A stretch of 13,296 bases of DNA, from positions 1 through 13,296 of the forward strand of contig JBHGBB010000108.1 in the NCBI GenBank assembly GCA_041946755.1. Reading direction: 5' to 3'. The notes beneath the pieces are model-generated. The model was not told where the DNA came from. It searched no databases and worked only from the letters and a program-made list of their open reading frames with translations. This DNA is from JBHGBB01 sp041946755. GTDB taxonomy: Bacteria; UBP4; UBA4092; JAOAEQ01. Each line of letters opens with the position of its first letter. The stretch's first letter is position 1. The position numbers and the translations under genes are program-made. Positions 1 through 6,700 of this stretch are shown here, piece after piece.

Positions 1-22
1 AGTTGTGAATAATATAAAGGTT

Positions 23-60
23 GATTACAGCGAGGGTTAAAGAGCCGTAATCTTTTTTTT
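23..60 (+). terminator. Terminator-like hairpin abutting the leuS start codon
   Basis: GATTACAGC (23-31) can pair with GCCGTAATC (44-52), giving a nine-base-pair stem with one A-C mismatch and a 12-base loop, followed at once by eight T residues (53-60). This is the layout of a Rho-independent terminator. It ends three bases before the leuS ATG. It may end transcription of a gene left of the window, or it may be an attenuator in the leuS leader. The sequence left of position 1 is needed to decide. Confidence 0.5.
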
Positions 61-63
61 ATT

Positions 64-2553
64 ATGGAAGAAAAATATCCATTTTTTGAAGTAGAAGCTA
101 AATGGCAGAAAACTTGGCAGGAACAGAATACCGACCATGCAGAACGGGGATCGAAAAAGCCGAAATATTATGTATTGGAAATGTATCCATACCCATCAGG
201 AGATATCCATATCGGCCATGTCCGGAACTATGCGATCGGTGATGTAATCGCCCGATATAAGCGATTATGCGGATTCAATGTCCTGCATCCGATGGGATTC
301 GATTCGTTCGGCATGCCTTCCGAGACGGCGGCAATTAAACGGAAATTGCATCCGAAAGAGTGGACCTATCAATGCATCCGGAGAATGGAAACCCAACTCA
401 AACGCCTGGGGTTCTCCTATGATTGGGATCGGGAAGTTATTACTTGCGCTCCGGAATATTATCGATGGAATCAATGGATCTTCTTAAAATTATATGAAAA
501 AGGGTTGGCATATAAGAAATATTCGGCCGTGAACTGGTGTCCTACCTGCCAAACCGTGTTAGCTAATGAACAGGTGGAAAACGGCAAATGCTGGCGATGT
601 GAAAATGAAGTTACCCAGAAAGAGTTGCAACAGTGGTTTTTGAAAATAACCGATTATGCGGAACAGCTTATTGCCGATCTCGATAAACTTACCGGATGGT
701 CCGACCGGGCGAAATCGTTACAGCGGAATTGGATCGGGAAAAGTTATGGGGTAGAAATCGAGTTCCCGGTACCGAGTAAGAATGAAACGATCCGAGTATT
801 CACTACCCGATGCGATACCATTTTCGGGGCGACCTATGTGGTTTTATCTCCCGAACATCCATTAGTCGAAAAATTTATCGCTGATTCCCCGGAAAAAAAG
901 AAAGTTGAAGCGTTTATTCAAAAAGCGAAACAGCAGGATCGGACAGTAGAAACGCTCCTGATGCTGGAAAAAGAAGGGGTATTCACCGGAGTCTATGCAA
1001 TCAACCCGACTACTAAAGAGCAAATCCCGATCTGGGTCGCAAACTATGTATTGATGGAATATGGTACCGGCGCGATTATGGCGGTACCGACCCATGACCA
1101 ACGGGATTTCGAGTTTGCGAAGAATTATAATTTACCATTACGAGTCGTTATCCAGAATAAAGAACAGAATCTGAATATTGCTACCATGCCGCAAGCTTAT
1201 GAAGAACCGGGAATCATGGCTAATTCCGCCCAGTTTAATGGATTATCCAGTGAAGACGCCTGGATGAAAATTGCAGACTGGATGGAACAGGAGAAAATGG
1301 GTCGGAAAACGGTTAACTACCGGATTCGGGATTGGGGTATTTCCCGGCAGCGATATTGGGGAACGCCAATACCGATTATCTATTGCCCGACCTGCGGAAT
1401 TGTACCCGTTCCAGAGAGTGAATTGCCAGTAACATTACCGGAAAAGGTTACAATTACCGGTCAAAGCGGCTCGCCGTTATCGCAAGTACCGGAATTCATT
1501 AATACCCGATGTCCGAAATGTAAAGGAAAAGCGAAACGGGAAACCGATACTATGGATGGGTTTGTTGATTCCTCCTGGTACTTCTTGCGCTTCTGCGGCT
1601 GGAAAGACGATGGATTACCGTTTGATTTGGTAGAAACCAAATATTGGATGCCGACCGATCAATATATCGGCGGAATCGACCATGCAACCAAACATCTGAT
1701 TTATGCCCGGTTCTTTACCAAATTTCTACGCGATATCGGGTATGTTGCTATCGACGAACCGTTTACCAATTTATTAAATCAAGGATGGGTATTAGGTCGG
1801 GATGGGCAGAAGATGTCGAAATCGAAAGGGAATGTCGTTGACCCGATGGAAATGTTGGAGAAATTCGGCGCTGATGCAACCCGAATATTTATTCTATTTG
1901 CCGCACCGCCGGAACCGGATATGGCTTGGTCGGATGAAGGGATCGAAGGCGCTTCCCGATTTATCAACCGGGTATGGCGAATCGCAGTCCAATATCTGGA
2001 TTTGATTAAAGGCGCTGAAGGAATCGATAAATATCAATCCTCATTATCAGCTTCCAGTAAACAATTGCGGAAAGCAACGCATTTGACTATCAAGAAAGTT
2101 TCCTCTGATATCGAAGAGCGATTCCATTTTAATACTGCAATCGCATCGATTATGGAGTTAGTCAATGAATTATATCGGTATGATATAAATGCTGTACCAC
2201 AAGAAGAAGCAGCCGCGGTGCTCAAAGAAGCAATTTCGACGATGACGATTCTCTTATCCCCGTTAACTCCCCATATGGCTGAAGAATTATGGCAGAAATT
2301 AGGGAATAATCAGAGTATTTTCCTGCAGTCATGGCTGACTCCGGATAACTCAGCGATTGTTGAAGAATCGGTAACTATTGTAGTTCAGATTAATGGTAAG
2401 GTGCGGTCGCGAATAGAGGTTCCGGCAGCAGCAAAAGAAGAAGAAATCAAACGAACCGTGCTGCAAGATGAGAAAGTGAAGCAATGGCTGGGCGATAAAC
2501 CGGTAAAAAACATCGTTGTCGTCCCGAAGAAATTGGTTAGTATAGTAATCTAG
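64..2553 (+). CDS. leuS: Leucyl-tRNA synthetase, complete
   Basis: Class I aminoacyl-tRNA synthetase that charges tRNA-Leu with leucine in the cytoplasm. At 829 residues it is near the usual bacterial length. The HIGH signature is at residues 49-52 and KMSKS at 583-587. The editing (CP1) domain lies roughly at 225-420, with the threonine-rich TTRCDTIFGATY stretch from 248 and the HDQRD motif at 344-348. Its Asp345 corresponds to the editing aspartate of this family. Four CxxC pairs (159-162, 176-179, 441-444, 483-486) suggest two zinc knuckles. The WGISRQRYWG region (424-433) and the C-terminal INGKVR segment (776-781) are also typical. ATG at 64 is the only usable start: a stop lies upstream in frame at 22-24 with no other start codon between. 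No Shine-Dalgarno sequence lies at normal spacing. A GAGGG (32-36) is present, but in the loop of the upstream hairpin. Confidence 0.98.
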   Translation: MEEKYPFFEVEAKWQKTWQEQNTDHAERGSKKPKYYVLEMYPYPSGDIHIGHVRNYAIGDVIARYKRLCGFNVLHPMGFDSFGMPSETAAIKRKLHPKEWTYQCIRRMETQLKRLGFSYDWDREVITCAPEYYRWNQWIFLKLYEKGLAYKKYSAVNWCPTCQTVLANEQVENGKCWRCENEVTQKELQQWFLKITDYAEQLIADLDKLTGWSDRAKSLQRNWIGKSYGVEIEFPVPSKNETIRVFTTRCDTIFGATYVVLSPEHPLVEKFIADSPEKKKVEAFIQKAKQQDRTVETLLMLEKEGVFTGVYAINPTTKEQIPIWVANYVLMEYGTGAIMAVPTHDQRDFEFAKNYNLPLRVVIQNKEQNLNIATMPQAYEEPGIMANSAQFNGLSSEDAWMKIADWMEQEKMGRKTVNYRIRDWGISRQRYWGTPIPIIYCPTCGIVPVPESELPVTLPEKVTITGQSGSPLSQVPEFINTRCPKCKGKAKRETDTMDGFVDSSWYFLRFCGWKDDGLPFDLVETKYWMPTDQYIGGIDHATKHLIYARFFTKFLRDIGYVAIDEPFTNLLNQGWVLGRDGQKMSKSKGNVVDPMEMLEKFGADATRIFILFAAPPEPDMAWSDEGIEGASRFINRVWRIAVQYLDLIKGAEGIDKYQSSLSASSKQLRKATHLTIKKVSSDIEERFHFNTAIASIMELVNELYRYDINAVPQEEAAAVLKEAISTMTILLSPLTPHMAEELWQKLGNNQSIFLQSWLTPDNSAIVEESVTIVVQINGKVRSRIEVPAAAKEEEIKRTVLQDEKVKQWLGDKPVKNIVVVPKKLVSIVI

Positions 2554-2647
2554 AAAAAATAATTCAAGGGAGAGAGAAGGTGAATTTTACTCTATTAAGT
2601 GGTTGGTATTCAATTCTATATAGATTGATTTCAGGAGGGTATCTGGA

Positions 2648-3661
2648 ATGTCAGTAAAAGTCGGAATTATCGGCTGCGGTGCGATTACCCAAAGAGTACA
2701 ACTCCCGCAGTTTAAAGAATGTAACAATGCAGAAGTTATTGCCGTATCAGATGTGAACGAAAATATAGCGAAAGAAGTTGCCGGGAAGTTTAGGATTCCG
2801 AAATATTATACCGATTGGCGGCAGATGCTGAAACAGCAAAATATCGATGCGATTAGTATCGCGACACCGAACTTTTTGCATGCGCCGATGGCTATTGCCG
2901 CATGCAATGCGAAAAAGCATGTTTTAGTTGAAAAACCAATTACGGTTACCATGAAAGACGCGGATGCGATAATCGCTGCCGCGAAAAAGAATAAGGTTAT
3001 TCTGATGGTCGAACAAGTACATCGGTTTATCCCGCAGCATGAACTAGCGCATGATTTGATCCAATCCGGTATTATTGGAAAAGTAACCACCATTCGTGGA
3101 TTTTTCGGCCATATGGGACCGGAATTCTGGAGCCCAACCGGGAAATGGTTTTTTACTAAAAAAGAAGCGGTTGGTGGTGCAATGGCTGATTTGGGAATTC
3201 ATGCCATTGATACCATCCGATATATTTTGGGAAAAGAAGTGGTTCAAGTGGCTGCATTTGTCGGAGCGCTGGAAAAGAAAATCGAAATTGAAGATAACGG
3301 AGTTTGTATCATGCAGTTTGATGATGGAACGTTCGGTACCCTTGCTGCCAGTTGGACCTATAAACCCGGATCGCTGCAATTTGCTTTCTATGGAACTAAA
3401 GGGACCATGTGGGTAGGTGGGAATTTGAAATACGATAAACCGCTGCTGATTGAATTGATTAAACCGCGTGGAATATTAATGCCGGATATTCCGGTAGTAA
3501 GTAAATATGGTACCCCTTATCAGTATTTTGTAAATTGCATTGAAAAAAGAGAAAAGCCGTTTGTTAGCGGTGAAGAAGGGGCGAAAAGCTTGGAAGTTAT
3601 CTTGGCCGCATATAAATCGAGTCACGAGAAAAAGTTTGTTAAGTTACCGTTACCACGTTAA
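2648..3661 (+). CDS. Gfo/Idh/MocA family NAD(P)-dependent oxidoreductase
   Basis: Probable cytoplasmic dehydrogenase acting on a sugar, polyol or their derivative; the exact substrate cannot be read from the sequence. The N-terminal Rossmann fold starts with the dinucleotide motif GIIGCGAITQ (residues 6-15). The family signature EKPIT is at 95-99. The C-terminal substrate domain carries the conserved GGAMADLGIHAIDTIRY segment (176-192), whose Asp181 and His185 match the usual catalytic pair. At 337 residues it has normal family length. The start is well supported by AGGAGG nine to ten bases upstream of the ATG. A TIM-barrel isomerase follows on the same strand 147 bases later, a pairing common in sugar or inositol catabolism. 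Alternatives include inositol 2-dehydrogenase-like, glucose-fructose oxidoreductase-like or amino-sugar dehydrogenase functions. Confidence 0.93.
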   Translation: MSVKVGIIGCGAITQRVQLPQFKECNNAEVIAVSDVNENIAKEVAGKFRIPKYYTDWRQMLKQQNIDAISIATPNFLHAPMAIAACNAKKHVLVEKPITVTMKDADAIIAAAKKNKVILMVEQVHRFIPQHELAHDLIQSGIIGKVTTIRGFFGHMGPEFWSPTGKWFFTKKEAVGGAMADLGIHAIDTIRYILGKEVVQVAAFVGALEKKIEIEDNGVCIMQFDDGTFGTLAASWTYKPGSLQFAFYGTKGTMWVGGNLKYDKPLLIELIKPRGILMPDIPVVSKYGTPYQYFVNCIEKREKPFVSGEEGAKSLEVILAAYKSSHEKKFVKLPLPR

Positions 3662-3796
3662 AACGAGTTAAATAAGTTACATAAGTGAATAAGTTAAATA
3701 AGAAACATCCTTACTGCAATTCGGAGTTTTTACTCATTTAACTTATTTAACCCATTTAACTCATTTAGCTGCTTTTCTATGGACCTTAAATATTAA
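3662..3796. repeat. Intergenic inverted repeat made of nine-base tandem units
   Basis: The left array (3665-3702) reads as units of consensus AAGTTAAAT: GAGTTAAAT, AAGTTACAT, AAGTGAAT (eight bases), AAGTTAAAT and a partial AAG. The right array (3733-3768) is the same idea in the opposite sense: CTCATTTAA, CTTATTTAA, CCCATTTAA, CTCATTTAG. The two arms can pair along about 38 positions, with roughly 31 matches and one gap, around a 30-base centre (3703-3732). The left arm has a single C and the right arm a single G. There is no T-run directly after the stem, so it is not a classic terminator. No ORF of note lies here. Confidence 0.8.
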
Positions 3797-3798
3797 TT

Positions 3799-3803
3799 GG
3801 AGG
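3799..3803 (+). promoter_or_regulatory. Ribosome binding site deciding the isomerase start
   Basis: GGAGG ends five bases before the ATG at 3809, giving ideal spacing. It overlaps the in-frame TTG at 3797, which therefore cannot be the true start. Confidence 0.85.
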
Positions 3804-3808
3804 ACAAT

Positions 3809-4567
3809 ATGTATATTTGTAACAGCAGTTGGAGTTTCCATCGGATGATCCCGAAACGAATGAAGTTTCTAGATTTCCCGGGGAAATGTGCCGAGTTGGG
3901 TATTGGAGCGGTAGAACTATTAGAAGACCATTTCGAATCGAGAGACCCGAAATATCTGGATAAGGTTAAATCCGCCTGTAAAAAAGCGAATGTTAGAATT
4001 GCCTGTCTGGCAATCGGAAATGATTTTACCATCGTTGATGATAAAGAACGGGAAAAACAGGTTGAACATGTAATCGATTCGATCAATATGGCAAATTATC
4101 TCGGTGCACCGGTAATCCGTGCATTTTGCGGGACCCAGAGCGTAACCGATGCCGCGATCCATCGGGTGATTGAGTCGTATAAAGAAGTAGTGCCGGTAGC
4201 GAAAAAACTAAATATAAAACTGGGCATGGAAAATCATTGGGGAGCGAGTGTGAATCCGGATAATGTGTTGCGGATTGTCGATGGGGTCGGGTCAGCCTAT
4301 TTCGGTACCTGTCCAGATTTCGGTAACTGGCAGCCGGATGACCGATATACCGCGATGGCAATGGTTGCACCGTATGCGGTGCATGCCCATGCGAAATCGT
4401 ATACTTTTTTACCAAATGGCGAAGAGAAAGATTTCGATTTTCGCCGAATATTAGATATCCTGCGAGATGCAGAGTATAACGGTGCCTTATCAATCGAGTT
4501 TGAAGGTAAAGGTAGCGAAATTACCGGAACTAAGAAGACCGTAGCGCTGTTGAAAAAATACCTTTAA
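3809..4567 (+). CDS. Sugar phosphate isomerase/epimerase-like TIM-barrel protein
   Basis: Xylose-isomerase-like (AP endonuclease 2 superfamily) TIM barrel of 252 residues, a typical length for this group. Likely metal ligands can be seen in the expected order: Glu141 in GMENHWG, Asp170 in TCPDFGN, the His192/His194 pair in VHAHAK, and Glu230 or Glu232 in LSIEFEG. These proteins isomerise or epimerise sugars, keto-sugars or inosose derivatives in the cytoplasm using a divalent metal. No signal peptide or membrane segment is seen. It follows a Gfo/Idh/MocA dehydrogenase on the same strand, so the two may act in one sugar or polyol pathway. The 147-base gap with a large palindrome could separate their expression. 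ATG at 3809 is chosen over TTG 3797 because of the GGAGG immediately upstream. Substrate unknown. Confidence 0.9.
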   Translation: MYICNSSWSFHRMIPKRMKFLDFPGKCAELGIGAVELLEDHFESRDPKYLDKVKSACKKANVRIACLAIGNDFTIVDDKEREKQVEHVIDSINMANYLGAPVIRAFCGTQSVTDAAIHRVIESYKEVVPVAKKLNIKLGMENHWGASVNPDNVLRIVDGVGSAYFGTCPDFGNWQPDDRYTAMAMVAPYAVHAHAKSYTFLPNGEEKDFDFRRILDILRDAEYNGALSIEFEGKGSEITGTKKTVALLKKYL

Positions 4568-4687
4568 AAACTAAATACCGTAGTTAGGTTAGGGTTAGGG
4601 AGTGAGTTGAGTGGTTTGGTAAAGTAGTTGGTAAATGACTAACTACCCAAGACCAACTACTTAACTCACTACGTTACCTTTACCCAA
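4568..4687. repeat. Intergenic long imperfect palindrome between convergent genes
   Basis: This gap lies between the convergent isomerase and DUF4416 genes. AGTAGTTGGT (4623-4632) pairs perfectly with ACCAACTACT (4652-4661) around a 19-base loop. An outer arm (4580-4611) pairs with 4660-4691 at about 25 of 32 positions, leaving 11 left-arm bases (4612-4622) unpaired as an asymmetric bulge. Bases 4580-4638 contain no C at all, and 4639-4691 contain only two G. The right arm runs through the DUF4416 stop codon. It may serve as a bidirectional transcription barrier, although no T-tract follows on either strand. Confidence 0.7.
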
Positions 4688-5257
4688 CTACATTTCTTTC
4701 TTAATCCATTTTAGTTGTTCGCTATATATTGCCCGTATCTGGTTGAATATCGCTAGATATTCAGGCGTTTTATAATCCGGATATGTCCACTCAAACGGTT
4801 CGAATTTCCCTTGTCGGAACCGGAGCGTAACTTCGGCATAAATCCCTTGCCCCAAGTATAATCGATGCTGATAATCTTTAGTAGTTGCTAAGACCAATTT
4901 CGCATTCGAAACATATCCGGGGTCAAGGTTGATCATCCGCCCATGTTCTGTGTTTGGTGTCATTCCAGCGGAAGCAGAAATCAAGTCCAGCTCTATTTGA
5001 TTAGTAGTCCGTTTTGTGGAAACGATATCTATCGGGTCAACCAGCTTTTCAAAGCTAATGAATTGCCGTTGTAAATCTTTCCCCATTTCCGGTTCGTAAT
5101 AATCAGTATATTGACTAAATGACATTATCGGACTAATATAATCGATAGCGCCATATCGCTGAGATAACTGCTGTTTCGCCTGGTCGAATAGTTCCGGACT
5201 CCCGGAAATTATCCCGCAAATAAGTTTTACCGGTATCGGATCTTTTATTTTTCCCAT
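4688..5257 (-). CDS. DUF4416 family protein
   Basis: A 189-residue protein that I recognise as the DUF4416 family by its whole-length pattern. It opens with an MGKIKDPIPVKLICG-type start, followed by YGAIDYISPIMSFSQYTDYYE-like text about 40 residues in. NLDPGYVSNAKLVLATTKD and HRLYLGQGIYAEVTLRFRQGK come next, and FEWTYPDYKTPEYLAIF near the end. The function of the family is unknown. No signal peptide, membrane span or classic catalytic motif is evident, so it is probably cytoplasmic. The start is uncertain. ATG at 5257 matches where the family normally begins, but it has no good ribosome binding site. An in-frame ATG at 5332 overlaps the phospholipase stop (TAATG) and would add 25 residues (214 in total). 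It is the last gene of the minus-strand run. Confidence 0.85.
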   Translation of the reverse strand: MGKIKDPIPVKLICGIISGSPELFDQAKQQLSQRYGAIDYISPIMSFSQYTDYYEPEMGKDLQRQFISFEKLVDPIDIVSTKRTTNQIELDLISASAGMTPNTEHGRMINLDPGYVSNAKLVLATTKDYQHRLYLGQGIYAEVTLRFRQGKFEPFEWTYPDYKTPEYLAIFNQIRAIYSEQLKWIKKEM

Positions 5258-5331
5258 AGTAATAGTATAAGTAACTTCAGTATCTACCGATGTTAATGGC
5301 GATTTCAGAAACATCGCTGATAATAAAAACA

Positions 5332-6198
5332 TTATCGAACGATGGCGAATCCTAACCGCACATTCACATCCTGCTTCTGATTATAGGTTAAGAAGCTCTC
5401 TCCATATCCATAGAAGGTCTGAATATAGAAATACCCTCCGGTACGGGCAAAAAACTTTTTTCTAATCGGATAAGACAAATCGAGTTGAACGGTATTCTTA
5501 TTTTTAGTTCCATGTCGCCACATAGCCATGACCAGCCAGGAATCCTCGGTACCATACCGGAGAATTAGATCGGCATATCCTCGGTAATCCTCAATATCCT
5601 CGTTCTGTGCACCTTGTGATAGATATACATATAGTTTCGTTCCGACACTCAAGTTCTTATCGCCAATAGGTATTCCCCACGCGGGAAGGATAAAGAAGGT
5701 ATCGATGCTACGAGAGCTATCTCCACCACGCCCGTTCGATTCATGCTCATAACCGATACGGAACAAATTAGGCATTGTCCCGGGTTGCGGATTTAAATAT
5801 TCCCAGAATAAACTAGGGCGGTAACTCGAATCTTCAAACGGCATAGAATCTGCGCTCAGATCCCATAATGAGGTTTGGGTATACGCAAATTTCATATTCT
5901 TGAGCCACCCAACTTTTTTTACTGGGAAACTATCCTCATCGAATATCCGGTATTTGAAACTTAATTGGAACCGCGCTTTGATATTTCCATCATTGCTTCC
6001 AATTATGAAATACGTCGGTTCATTGACCGTAAGTGCGGTAGCCTGTATATCTTCTCGAGGGAGCCATTCCCCGATAATACTGCCTTTCTGATTTTCTTGA
6101 TTTGAACGTTGTTCCGGTTCTGCTGCTAGGATGATGGTGGGCAAGAATATGAGTAGAATAAGATAACAATTGCGGATAAACTTTTGTTTAGTAGTCAT
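5332..6198 (-). CDS. pldA: Outer membrane phospholipase A1 (OMPLA/PldA-like)
   Basis: Predicted outer-membrane beta-barrel that hydrolyses acyl chains of phospholipids misplaced in the outer leaflet. At 288 residues it nearly equals the E. coli enzyme. Residues 1-26 form a signal peptide (basic start, long hydrophobic core, cleavage near LAA-EP). The active-site segment YEHESNGRGGDSSRSID (150-166) carries the nucleophile Ser154 and its His152. Arg157 and Ser162 match calcium-site positions. The position of the third catalytic residue (Asn156 in E. coli, 14 residues after the His) is Asp166 here. The WDLSADSMPFEDSSYRPSLF segment and the C-terminal GYGESFLTYNQ motif are also typical. ATG at 6198 is preferred over the TTG at 6240 because the signal peptide begins there; no strong ribosome binding site is seen. 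It lies 51 bases after the MarR gene. Confidence 0.88.
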   Translation of the reverse strand: MTTKQKFIRNCYLILLIFLPTIILAAEPEQRSNQENQKGSIIGEWLPREDIQATALTVNEPTYFIIGSNDGNIKARFQLSFKYRIFDEDSFPVKKVGWLKNMKFAYTQTSLWDLSADSMPFEDSSYRPSLFWEYLNPQPGTMPNLFRIGYEHESNGRGGDSSRSIDTFFILPAWGIPIGDKNLSVGTKLYVYLSQGAQNEDIEDYRGYADLILRYGTEDSWLVMAMWRHGTKNKNTVQLDLSYPIRKKFFARTGGYFYIQTFYGYGESFLTYNQKQDVNVRLGFAIVR

Positions 6199-6249
6199 AT
6201 TATGCTGGTTATCTTCTATTGTCCCGAAGCATTTCTGCAATAAAGTATA

Positions 6250-6699
6250 TTATCGCATAGATTCTAAAGAAGTTATTAGCATAGTGATACCTTTTTCCAT
6301 TATAGCTTTGTCTTCCTGTTTTAATCCGCTAAACAATGATTCCCAAAACCTTTTTCGGGATGCCTCTAATCGGATTAAATATTGTTTCCCTTCCTCGGTA
6401 AGTGTAATAGTCACTTTTCGACGGTCTTTAGGATTCCGTTGGCGGGTAATCAATTTATGTTTCACCAATCGATCGGCAATATTGGTTGCGAAGGTTCCAG
6501 TAATAGCCATGGCCTCTTTAATAGTTTTCATGTTAACGGGTTTGCCGTCTTGTAAGAGAAACAAGACTTGACATTCTGATAGAGAAAGTTTTTGGCTTAG
6601 TGCATATTGGTAAGCTCCGATATGAAGATTCCGTGTAAGCCGCTGTAGTAAATCCGAAAACTTTAAATAATCTTGCGTCTGAGATATAGAATTCTCCAT
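6250..6699 (-). CDS. MarR family transcriptional regulator
   Basis: A 149-residue winged-helix DNA-binding protein. The recognition region runs from about residue 38 (LSLSECQVLFLL) to the wing, where RQRNPKDRRKVTITLTEEG (86-104) shows the family DRR signature and the LTEEG end. A C-terminal helix completes the dimerisation region. MarR proteins typically repress efflux genes and release DNA on binding small phenolic or hydrophobic ligands. Here it is the gene right after the efflux channel, so control of the pump is the natural inference. ATG at 6699 lies one base after the channel stop codon (TAACATG), pointing to translational coupling. A longer in-frame start at 6753 would overlap the channel gene and is less likely. 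No separate promoter is seen. Confidence 0.92.
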   Translation of the reverse strand: MENSISQTQDYLKFSDLLQRLTRNLHIGAYQYALSQKLSLSECQVLFLLQDGKPVNMKTIKEAMAITGTFATNIADRLVKHKLITRQRNPKDRRKVTITLTEEGKQYLIRLEASRKRFWESLFSGLKQEDKAIMEKGITMLITSLESMR

Positions 6700-6700
6700 G

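Noticed and set aside
20..60. Possible T-box leader for leuS
   Set aside because: No AGGGTGGNACCGCG-type T-box sequence is visible; AGGGTTAAAG is only a superficial match and the sequence upstream is cut off.
2561..2586. AATTCA and TGAATT inverted repeat in the leuS to oxidoreductase gap, followed by a few T
   Set aside because: Only six AT-rich pairs with a 14-base purine loop and no real T-tract; too weak to call a terminator. Nothing else clear lies in this 94-base gap apart from the AGGAGG before the next gene.
3665..3768. CRISPR-like array from the regular nine-base spacing
   Set aside because: Units are adjacent without spacers and far too short; no cas genes are near.
4083..4493. 136-codon minus-strand open frame inside the isomerase gene
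   Set aside because: It lies opposite a well-supported coding gene, has no ribosome binding site and shows no recognisable domain.
6199..6249. Possible promoter or terminator between MarR and the phospholipase
   Set aside because: No -35/-10 pair above chance and no stem followed by T; it is better read as a short intra-operon gap.
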